Origin: CBDUXZ01 sp965371325 [NCBI: uncultured bacterium]
Lineage (GTDB): Bacteria; JAUYMQ01
Length of the DNA: 5,479 nucleotides
Assembly (NCBI GenBank): GCA_965371325.1
Contig: CBDUXZ010000158.1
Location: forward strand, 1 to 5,479
Direction of reading: 5' to 3'
Made by a program: the position numbers and the translations under genes. Below the pieces are notes generated by a model that ran no database searches, was not told the origin of the DNA, and saw only the letters and a program-made list of their open reading frames with translations. Positions 1-5,087 of this stretch are shown here, piece after piece (position 1 is the stretch's first letter; the number at the start of each line of letters is the position of its first letter).

Positions 1-543
1 GGAAAATCCCGCGATTCCGCGGGGTTTTGGGCGTGGGGCCGCGCGCAAACCAACCCGCGACTGCGGGTGCGCAGCCCAAAAGAGGCCGCGGCCCGCGTTG
101 TTCTCTGTTGCCAAGTTTGTCGGTTCGGATTCGCGCCGGCAGCTCGAAAAAAGCGACCCAAGCGTGCCGTGCTCTTTCAACGCGAGGCGCAGTATCGCGG
201 AGAGCTCCGCGATGTCGTTGCCGGTCGTCCAGCGGTGCCGGAAGCCCGAGAGCCGCTCCGTGTCGCGGGCGGCCTCGAAATCCCGCACGAAAGCCGCGGG
301 ACTTCCGTCCATGCGCGCGTAGAGCCCATCGAGGCTCGCGTGGATTTGCTTTACGTTTCCGTAGGCAAGTGCGGCGGCGAAGAGGCCTCCGATCTCCCGG
401 TCGTCGTCGGAGGCAAACCGGAGCACCCGGCCCAGCGGATCGGAGTCGAGGTAGCGTTTGTCGAAGGTACGGACGAGCCCCTCGAGCCGCCGGCGCAGAA
501 GGGGTCGGTCCCGCCCCCGGTGCGTTGCACAGGAAACAGCCAT
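1..543 (-). CDS. TIGR02757 (DUF2400) family protein, N-terminal part, 3' end outside window or disrupted
   Basis: An open minus-strand frame starts at ATG 543-541 and reaches base 1 without a stop (181 codons). Residues about 19-127 resemble the TIGR02757/DUF2400 family, a widespread bacterial family of unknown biochemical role. Recognisable pieces are RTFDKRYLDSDPL, then DDDREIGGLFAAALAYGNV, then FRHRWTTGNDIAEL, ending at GTLGSLF (about residues 121-127). Family members are usually about 250-280 residues, so half should still follow. Beyond residue 127 the translation turns Arg/Pro/Gly-rich and I no longer recognise the family. The change falls at a run of six T (minus strand, near base 150), which would suit a frameshift, a truncation or a contig-end artefact. 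Neither alternative frame restores an obvious family sequence. No clear Shine-Dalgarno precedes the ATG, but the start gives the expected short lead into the domain. The gene is divergent from the CPBP gene. Confidence 0.72.
   Translation of the reverse strand, partial: MAVSCATHRGRDRPLLRRRLEGLVRTFDKRYLDSDPLGRVLRFASDDDREIGGLFAAALAYGNVKQIHASLDGLYARMDGSPAAFVRDFEAARDTERLSGFRHRWTTGNDIAELSAILRLALKEHGTLGSLFSSCRRESEPTNLATENNAGRGLFWAAHPQSRVGLRAAPRPKPRGIAGFS
3..28. terminator. Possible intrinsic terminator or strong stem-loop at left edge
   Basis: Bases 3-13 pair with 18-28 to give an 11-bp stem with a four-base ATTC loop: A3-A6 pair T25-T28, and a GC-rich core lies inside. As plus-strand RNA it is fully paired with one U-G wobble. 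As minus-strand RNA that pair becomes an A-C mismatch. The A-tract/T-tract arms around a GC core are typical of bidirectional intrinsic terminators. If real, it would end a plus-strand gene left of the window, or the minus-strand DUF2400 gene. The latter would mean that gene should already have stopped, which its frame does not show. It could also be chance structure in GC-rich DNA. Confidence 0.4.
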
Positions 544-556
544 AGCGCCCAGTCTA

Positions 557-580
557 ACAAAAAGGGGACGTTCCCCTTGT
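557..580. repeat. Short palindrome (REP-like or regulatory hairpin) between divergent genes
   Basis: Arms AAGGGGA (562-568) and TCCCCTT (572-578) are perfect inverted copies around a CGT loop. An alternative outer pairing of ACAA (557-560) with TTGT (577-580) extends it if the AAA at 561-563 bulges out. On the minus strand the hairpin is followed by TTTTTGTT, which looks like an intrinsic terminator, yet no minus-strand gene lies upstream that would need one. It sits in the 75-bp gap between the divergent DUF2400 and CPBP starts. It could be a dispersed REP-type palindrome, an operator or a leader attenuator; copy number in the genome is unknown. Confidence 0.45.
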
Positions 581-618
581 CGGAGTTTGCCGTGAGGCAG
601 CCCCATCCGCGCGCGCAG

Positions 619-1176
619 ATGAACCGGCGGGTCCTCAGGATGGCAGCCACCTTCTACCTGCTCCTGATGGCGATCCCGCTCTGGTGGCAGGCGGCGAGCG
701 AGGGTCCCGATCTCTTTTATCCCGGCGGCTTCTCGCTGGCCGACACCATCGGCGGCCTCATCACGGGTATCCTGGCCGCCCTCATGGTTGTGGCCTTCTC
801 CGCCTTCGCCATGCGGCGCACCGGGTGGGGCCGAACCCTCGCGCGCAGCTTTGCCGAAATCCTCGGCGGCTTCACCGCGGCGCAGGGCTGGTGGCTGGCG
901 CTGCTCTCGGGTTTCGGCGAGGAGATGTTCTTTCGCGGCCTGCTCCAGCCCCACCTCGGCCTCGTCATCACGAGCCTCATCTTCGGGCTCATCCATTTCG
1001 CCCCGCGTCGGGAACTGTTTCCGTGGACGATATTCTCCATCGGTGCCGGTTTTCTCCTGGGATGGCTCTACCAGTTTACCGGCAACCTCGTTGCGCCCAT
1101 CGCCTGTCACGTTGTGGTGAACGGAATCAACCTGAGAGGGATCTCCCGCACCGCGAAAATCCCCCCTTCACTTTGA
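619..1176 (+). CDS. CPBP family intramembrane glutamic endopeptidase
   Basis: A 185-residue membrane protein of the CPBP (Abi, CAAX-protease/bacteriocin-processing) family, which cleaves substrates inside or at the cytoplasmic membrane. All three family motifs are visible: EExxxR at 101-106 (EEMFFR), FxxxH at 122-126 (FGLIH), and HxxxN at 164-168 (HVVVN). E101, E102, H126 and H164 are the expected active-site residues. Hydrophobic segments lie at about 8-23, 42-64, 90-98, 113-125, 135-150 and 156-169. It is short for the family, with few segments before motif 1. The frame stays open far upstream, but that part overlaps the opposite-strand DUF2400 gene and is not membrane-like. ATG 619 is the first sensible start; ATG 640 is an alternative, and neither has a strong Shine-Dalgarno. 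The gene is monocistronic, divergent from DUF2400 and tail to tail with the MFS gene. The natural substrate cannot be inferred. Confidence 0.9.
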   Translation: MNRRVLRMAATFYLLLMAIPLWWQAASEGPDLFYPGGFSLADTIGGLITGILAALMVVAFSAFAMRRTGWGRTLARSFAEILGGFTAAQGWWLALLSGFGEEMFFRGLLQPHLGLVITSLIFGLIHFAPRRELFPWTIFSIGAGFLLGWLYQFTGNLVAPIACHVVVNGINLRGISRTAKIPPSL

Positions 1177-1189
1177 TCCGCGCATGCCC

Positions 1190-2413
1190 CTATCGCCGGA
1201 ACAGAACCGCCGCCGGCAGCGCGAGGGCGCAGCAAACGCCCGCCCCGATGAGGACCGCGTTCTGGACGCCAATCACTTCCGCGAGCGCACCGACCGCGAG
1301 CGAACCGAGCGACCAGAGACCGACGTCCATCTGGAAGAGGCCAGTCACACGGCCGCGCAGCGCGTCGGGTGTACGTGTCTGCAAAAGCGCGGAGGCCATC
1401 GTCCGTTGGGTGAGCTGAATCGCCCCGAAAAGCGCGAGACAGACGAGGGCAATCAACAGGTGCGGCGCGAGGGCGAAGCCCGCGATCGTCACTGCAAGGA
1501 AGAACGTAACAAGCGGCAGGAGGCGCGCCACGTGGCGCGTTCGGCCCAGGGCGGCGAGTGTAAGCGTACTTGCCACCGCGCCAACACCGTGAGCCGCCAT
1601 GAGAAGGCCGTAGGTTCCCGGTCCACCGCCGAAGATGTCTCTGGCGAATATAGGTGTGAGGCGTGAATAGGAGAGCACGAAGAAGGCCGCCACGAATGTG
1701 AGCCCGATGGCCATCCGCACATCGCGATCTCGCTTCAGGAACCTGAGCGCTTCGGCGAAGCGGGGGCGCGTTTCCTTGGATCCCCGGTCCGCCCGCGGGA
1801 CGCGCATCGAAAGGAGCATCCAAAACATCGCTGGAAACGTCGCGGCGTTGATCCAGAGGCACCCCGCGACGCCCAGCCACGCCACCAGCGCCCCGCCGAC
1901 GGCCGGACCAATCGCGCGGGTGAAATTGAAGGCGGTGGAGTGGAGCGCGATGGCGCTCATGATGTCTTCTTTCTCAACGATGTTCGGGATGAGTGACTGG
2001 CGGGCGGTGTGGTTGATCCCGTTCAGCACGCCCCAGATGACGGTCAGGAGAACCACTTGCGGAAATGTAATCCGATCGGTCGTAACGAGGGTCGCAAAGA
2101 CAAGTGTCTGGAGAAGAAATCCGCCCTGCGCGAAGATGAGCAGGCTACGCCGATCGAAACGGTCGGCAAGCGTGCCGATAAACGGCCCAAGGAGAAGGCG
2201 TGGAGCGGCCTGTGCGAAGCCGACAATCCCGAGGGAGAGGGGTGAGCCCGTGAGAATCAGCACGAGCCAGCCCTGGGCCATGAGCTGGAGAAAATCGCCT
2301 GTCTGCGAGATGAGGGTGCCGGTAAAGAGAAGGCGGAAGTTCCGGACCCGCAAGGTCCGGAAGGTGTCGCGCCGCGGATCGGCTGGCGATCCGGGGGATG
2401 AAGATTTATCCAC
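1190..2413 (-). CDS. MFS transporter, MFS_3/EntS-like exporter type
   Basis: A 407-residue major facilitator protein, the usual length for 12-helix members, acting in the cytoplasmic membrane as a proton-coupled exporter. The cytoplasmic N-terminus (RTLRVRNFRLLF, about 19-30) leads into helix 1. The loop 2-3 motif A is present at 80-90 (GTLADRFDRRS). A hydrophilic central loop lies at about 204-232 between the two six-helix halves. The late segment TPDALRGRVTGLFQM (348-362) and the following G-rich helix are characteristic of the MFS_3 group, which includes the enterobactin exporter EntS; substrate cannot be read from this. It starts at GTG 2413-2411 without a clear Shine-Dalgarno and stops at TAG 1192-1190. 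It lies 34 bp downstream of the VOC gene and is probably its last co-transcribed partner. The stop faces the CPBP stop across 13 bp, leaving little room for a dedicated terminator. Confidence 0.92.
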   Translation of the reverse strand: MDKSSSPGSPADPRRDTFRTLRVRNFRLLFTGTLISQTGDFLQLMAQGWLVLILTGSPLSLGIVGFAQAAPRLLLGPFIGTLADRFDRRSLLIFAQGGFLLQTLVFATLVTTDRITFPQVVLLTVIWGVLNGINHTARQSLIPNIVEKEDIMSAIALHSTAFNFTRAIGPAVGGALVAWLGVAGCLWINAATFPAMFWMLLSMRVPRADRGSKETRPRFAEALRFLKRDRDVRMAIGLTFVAAFFVLSYSRLTPIFARDIFGGGPGTYGLLMAAHGVGAVASTLTLAALGRTRHVARLLPLVTFFLAVTIAGFALAPHLLIALVCLALFGAIQLTQRTMASALLQTRTPDALRGRVTGLFQMDVGLWSLGSLAVGALAEVIGVQNAVLIGAGVCCALALPAAVLFRR

Positions 2414-2447
2414 GGAGTCGTCCGAGGGGGTGGGGAGCGTTTCTTTA

Positions 2448-2825
2448 TTACTTGCGGCCGATCAACTCCAGATTGTAGCCGTCGGGATCCATGACGAAGG
2501 CGATCCTTGAGCCGGACCCGATCTTCCCCGGGGGCTTCCTGAAATAGACGCCCCTGGCGGACCACTCCTCGTAGACCTTGTCGATGTCGTCCACCGCCAG
2601 CGCCATGTGAGCGTAGCCATTGCCGGTCGTGTAGGCGAACCCTTGCCCGTGGTTGTATGTGAGCTCGATCTCGTAGTCCTGTCCGGGCGGCGAGACATAG
2701 GCGAGGGTTGCGTCGGCACCCGGCAGCTCGAACTTGCGCTTCAGCTCGAAGCCGAGCTTGTTCACGTAGAATTCGAGGGACTTTTCGAGATCGTAAACCC
2801 GGATACAGGTGTGAATGAGTTCCAT
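2448..2825 (-). CDS. gloA: VOC-family metalloenzyme, glyoxalase I (lactoylglutathione lyase)-like
   Basis: A 125-residue single-domain vicinal oxygen chelate protein closely resembling GloA, which isomerises the methylglyoxal-glutathione hemithioacetal to S-lactoylglutathione in the cytoplasm. From ATG 2825 the four expected metal ligands are H5 (LIHTCIRV), E54 (EIELTYN), H73 (NGYAHMALAVDD) and E120 (NLELIGRK). These match H5, E56, H74 and E122 of the E. coli enzyme, which is about 135 residues. The conserved DPDGYNLELI end is also present. ATG 2825 is preferred because an AGAGGA sequence lies 5 nt upstream and because family members begin just before the first His ligand; ATG 2840 would add five residues. 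The gene lies about 20 bp behind the MBL gene and 34 bp ahead of the MFS gene. The thiol cofactor (glutathione or another) is not determined, so the symbol is a family-level assignment. Confidence 0.88.
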   Translation of the reverse strand: MELIHTCIRVYDLEKSLEFYVNKLGFELKRKFELPGADATLAYVSPPGQDYEIELTYNHGQGFAYTTGNGYAHMALAVDDIDKVYEEWSARGVYFRKPPGKIGSGSRIAFVMDPDGYNLELIGRK

Positions 2826-2830
2826 GAGGG

Positions 2831-2836
2831 TCCTCT
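2831..2836 (-). promoter_or_regulatory. Ribosome binding site deciding the VOC start
   Basis: AGAGGA on the minus strand lies 5 nt before ATG 2825-2823. The upstream ATG at 2840-2838 has only a weak AGAGAG before it and would place this purine block inside the coding region. Confidence 0.55.
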
Positions 2837-2845
2837 TCATTCTCT

Positions 2846-3757
2846 CTAGTGTGCCACGTAGCGCCCTTCCTCGATCGCGTCCACAAGCTGGAGGCGTAGG
2901 AGACGGCGCAAATGATTCATTACCATCATCTCTTCCATGAAATCAAAGGCATCCTTCGGCTCGAACTGCCGCCGGTAAACGGGGTGCGCCGCCACCAGTT
3001 CTGCGATCGTGCGAGGCTGTCGGAGGATCTCGAGCACGCGGGCCTCCCGTTTGGCGATCACATCCGCGAAGGCTTCGAACCGCCCTTCGATCTCGTTGCC
3101 CGGAACGACCCGCCCATGGGCGGGGATGTACCAGTCCACTTTGATCTTGCTCACGCGCTCAATTGAAGTGAGGAAGAGATCGATATCGCTGGCTGCATTC
3201 CCGTACCAGGGGCCGAAGCGGGTCAGATCGATGTCGGCCAGGTAGATCGCGGAGAGTTCCGGGAAAAGCAGGCACGAATGCCCGGGCGTGTGGCCGGGTG
3301 TATGGACGATCTCCACGGTTGTGTCCCCGAAGCGGTAAATCTCTCCGTCGCGGTACGCGACGTCCACCGAGCGTGGTTTGTAACCACGCTCCTCGACGGC
3401 CATCCACCGCCAGTGCTCCTCGTCTTCACGTCCCTTGCGTCCAATGTAGGAGGCGAGGTTGTCGAGGGAATGGTAAACAGGCGCGTCGGCTTCAGGAACG
3501 TGCAACGCCGCATCGGAGAACAGGCGGTTGTGCCTCGTGTGGTCGCCGTGGTAGTGGGTGTTGAGAAGAACCTGGACCGGCCCCTCGTGCAGAATCTCCT
3601 CGAAGAACTCGATATTGGAGCCCGGATCCACGACCACGCGGACCGGCCCCCTGAGGAAGAGCGAGTTTACGAGGGGGAACCTCCCCCAGTTATCGCCGTG
3701 GAGGACGGAGAGGTTGCCGATCGGGACTACCTGGCGCGGGATGTTCGTTGAAGCCAT
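2846..3757 (-). CDS. MBL-fold metallo-hydrolase with C-terminal helical/winged-helix-like extension
   Basis: A 303-residue metallo-beta-lactamase-fold protein, a cytoplasmic zinc hydrolase typically acting on thioesters, lactones or similar esters. Metal ligands are plain: HxHxDH at 68-73 (HYHGDH), H156 in HTPGHTPGH, D175 in LADIDL, and H214 in PAHG. A tail from about 235 to 303 (AKREARVLEILRQPRTIAELV onward) resembles the helical winged-helix tail seen in LACTB2-like hydrolases. The protein is not a clear GloB: length, motif surroundings and tail differ from glyoxalase II. The start is taken as ATG 3757, the first ATG, with AGGA 12 nt upstream. A TTG at 3835 would add 26 residues without family character. 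It is the first gene of a probable MBL-VOC-MFS transcript and stops about 20 bp before the VOC gene. Co-occurrence with a GloA-like gene hints at aldehyde or thioester detoxification, but the substrate is unknown. Confidence 0.9.
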   Translation of the reverse strand: MASTNIPRQVVPIGNLSVLHGDNWGRFPLVNSLFLRGPVRVVVDPGSNIEFFEEILHEGPVQVLLNTHYHGDHTRHNRLFSDAALHVPEADAPVYHSLDNLASYIGRKGREDEEHWRWMAVEERGYKPRSVDVAYRDGEIYRFGDTTVEIVHTPGHTPGHSCLLFPELSAIYLADIDLTRFGPWYGNAASDIDLFLTSIERVSKIKVDWYIPAHGRVVPGNEIEGRFEAFADVIAKREARVLEILRQPRTIAELVAAHPVYRRQFEPKDAFDFMEEMMVMNHLRRLLRLQLVDAIEEGRYVAH

Positions 3758-3923
3758 GGTCTGCAAGGTTCCTGTCCGTGAAACACCGGGCCGATCTGAA
3801 ACAGAAAAATGAATCCTGTTCTCCTGAAACTCCAAAAACCGTCAAGGCGCGGGGAAAGTTAGGCCCTGATGCCGCGAGCGTCAAGCCATGCCCGCGCCGC
3901 TGTCGGAATCAGCGAGGATTAAC
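3758..3923. promoter_or_regulatory. Divergent promoter region between MBL cluster and crotonase gene
   Basis: This 166-bp gap separates two divergent genes and is more AT-rich than its flanks around 3795-3840, so promoters for both directions should lie here. A minus-strand TTGACG (3845-3840) matches a sigma70 -35 box, but no good -10 follows at normal spacing. The heptamer CTGAAAC occurs twice, at 3796-3802 and 3824-3830. A small inverted repeat AACAG/CTGTT (3800-3804 and 3816-3820) lies between them. These could be operator elements or chance; no regulator gene is adjacent. Confidence 0.35.
3914..3918 (+). promoter_or_regulatory. Ribosome binding site deciding the crotonase start
   Basis: GAGGA lies 5 nt before GTG 3924 in the crotonase frame. 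The upstream in-frame ATG at 3888 has no comparable site, so the GTG is the better start. Confidence 0.55.
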
Positions 3924-4712
3924 GTGAGCTTCGAGACCATTCTTCTGGAGGTGAAAGACGGGATCGCCACCGTCACCCTCAACCAGCCGGAAAAAAGAAA
4001 CGCGATGACGGTGCAGATGGGCGAGGAGTTTCTCGGCGCCGTGGGTTCGCTCAAGGAAAGGGATGATCTGCGCGTGATGGTGCTGACGGGGTCGGGCAGG
4101 GCGTTCTGCGCGGGAGGGAGCCTTGACATGATCCAGTCGAGATCGGCCGGCTCGCCCGACGACAATAAGGCCACGATGATCTCTTTCTATAGGCGGTTCC
4201 TCTCGCTTCTCGAACTTCCCTTTCCCACGATCGCATCCATAAACGGCTACGCGATCGGTGCGGGCCTCTGCTTCGCCCTCGCTTGCGACATCCGGCTGGC
4301 GTCCGAGGATGCGAAGATGGGGATGAATTTCGTGCGTCTCGGGCTTCACCCCGGCATGGGGGCAACCTGGCTCCTGCCGAGACTGGTAGGGACGTCGCGC
4401 GCCTGCGAGCTTTTCTTCAGCGGTGAGCTTGTGAGCGGCAGGGAGGCCGAGCGCGTCGGCATGGTCAATCGTGCGGTTCCGGCGTCTGACCTGGCCCCGG
4501 AGACGGAGCGGCTGGCAAAGCGGATCGCCGCGAACGCCCCCGTCGCCGTGCGGGGGGTGAAACGGGGCGTGTATCACGGGGTCGGCGCGACCCTTGAAGA
4601 TGTATTCGATTATGAAGCGACGCAGCAGGCAAAGTGCTTCGAGACGGCGGACTTTGCCGAGGGGATTTCCGCCATGATCGAGAAGCGCGAGGCGCGCTTC
4701 AGCGGAAAGTAA
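3924..4712 (+). CDS. Enoyl-CoA hydratase/isomerase (crotonase) family protein lacking canonical catalytic glutamates
   Basis: A 262-residue crotonase-fold protein (typical length 255-265), normally a cytoplasmic hexamer acting on acyl-CoA esters. Family landmarks are the SFETILLEV start, PEKRNAM at 22-28, the oxyanion-hole and CoA-binding FCAGGS at 61-66, NGYAIGAG at 107-114 followed by CDI, and LGLHPGMGAT at 139-148. Aligned by these landmarks to mitochondrial hydratase, the two catalytic glutamates (E144, E164 in rat) are replaced by C116 and F136. Simple hydration by the textbook mechanism is therefore doubtful. Isomerase, dehydratase, hydrolase or decarboxylase activity with other residues is possible, or a non-enzymatic role. 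GTG 3924 is preferred over ATG 3888 because of its Shine-Dalgarno and because family members start with this SFETI-like segment. It is transcribed alone, divergent from the MBL cluster; no beta-oxidation partner is visible nearby. Confidence 0.9.
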   Translation: MSFETILLEVKDGIATVTLNQPEKRNAMTVQMGEEFLGAVGSLKERDDLRVMVLTGSGRAFCAGGSLDMIQSRSAGSPDDNKATMISFYRRFLSLLELPFPTIASINGYAIGAGLCFALACDIRLASEDAKMGMNFVRLGLHPGMGATWLLPRLVGTSRACELFFSGELVSGREAERVGMVNRAVPASDLAPETERLAKRIAANAPVAVRGVKRGVYHGVGATLEDVFDYEATQQAKCFETADFAEGISAMIEKREARFSGK

Positions 4713-4952
4713 TCAAGCCGCCGCGGCCTTACCTTCGCCCCCCTGGTTTTCCGTGAACCGCTCCATCTCCTTCCCATAAAAGATAAGCGCCCGTCGCGCA
4801 CCCCTGAGGGCGTCCGCGGGCGTCGTCCCCCACTCGCTCACCGTGAACCCGTGAACCGGATGGCGCAACGTAGCCTGCCACTCACCGATTTCCACGCGGT
4901 AGCGCGACTCGATCTCGACCTCCACACCCTGAACTCTGACGGTCCTGTCCAT
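4713..4952 (-). CDS. Small protein of unknown function (79 residues)
   Basis: I do not recognise a family with confidence. The protein has no signal peptide or membrane segment. It starts with alternating charged and hydrophobic residues that suggest beta strands (TVRVQGVEVEIESRYRVEI), then GEWQATLRHPVHGFTVSEWG, then a helix-like PADALRGARRALIFYGKEM (about 45-63), and a low-complexity Gly/Ala tail. The strand-strand-strand-helix order with a GTTPADAL turn loosely recalls HicB-like small domains, but no HicA toxin gene or DNA-binding domain is present, so this is only a fold guess. ATG 4952 is preceded, 4 nt away, by a run of eight G on the minus strand that can act as a Shine-Dalgarno. Its TGA stop (4715-4713) directly abuts the crotonase TAA stop on the other strand. 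Coherent composition and a plausible start make it a likely real gene. Confidence 0.6.
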   Translation of the reverse strand: MDRTVRVQGVEVEIESRYRVEIGEWQATLRHPVHGFTVSEWGTTPADALRGARRALIFYGKEMERFTENQGGEGKAAAA

Positions 4953-5087
4953 GGGTCCCCCCCCGTGAAGTGAAGGGCGCGATTGAGCCCTTTCTCACCT
5001 CATCGACGAAAGAACCTGTTTCTTGAGAGAGCGCAGATCCGCGGCAGCTGGCGGGCAACCGGGAGGAGCGGGGAAGAGGGAAACGCG

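Noticed and set aside
67-618. Long plus-strand open frame continuing upstream of the CPBP protease, which could suggest a fusion or N-terminal extension
   Set aside because: This stretch overlaps the minus-strand DUF2400 gene, its translation is not family-like or membrane-like, and the CPBP domain is complete from ATG 619. Open frames are common in such GC-rich DNA.
1107-1880. Minus-strand 257-residue open frame overlapping the MFS gene
   Set aside because: It is an out-of-frame shadow of the MFS gene: Arg/Pro/Gly-rich, with no hydrophobic helices, and it runs past the CPBP stop.
1698-2510. Plus-strand 270-residue open frame opposite the MFS and VOC genes
   Set aside because: It is antisense to a well-supported membrane transporter, and its Arg/Ser-rich translation is typical of antisense shadows.
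2257-2886. Minus-strand 209-residue open frame spanning the VOC gene and both flanking gaps
   Set aside because: The VOC protein in the other frame has a complete set of metal ligands and a ribosome binding site; this frame is basic and low-complexity.
3758-3835. TTG-initiated 26-residue extension of the MBL protein
   Set aside because: The extension shows no conserved character and uses a rare start; ATG 3757 gives a protein that begins just before the fold.
3909-4577. Minus-strand 222-residue open frame opposite the crotonase gene
   Set aside because: The plus strand encodes a full crotonase domain here; the antisense translation is His/Arg-rich without family character.
4713-4735. GC-rich inverted repeat near the convergent stops as a shared terminator
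   Set aside because: The usable stem is only about 4 bp with a tight loop and no T-tract follows, so it does not meet a terminator pattern.
4953-5087. Gap between the small protein and the FG-GAP gene checked for a terminator, promoter or small RNA
   Set aside because: Only weak 4-5-bp hairpins (for example GGGC/GCCC at 4976-4991) were seen, without a T-tract or clear promoter boxes.
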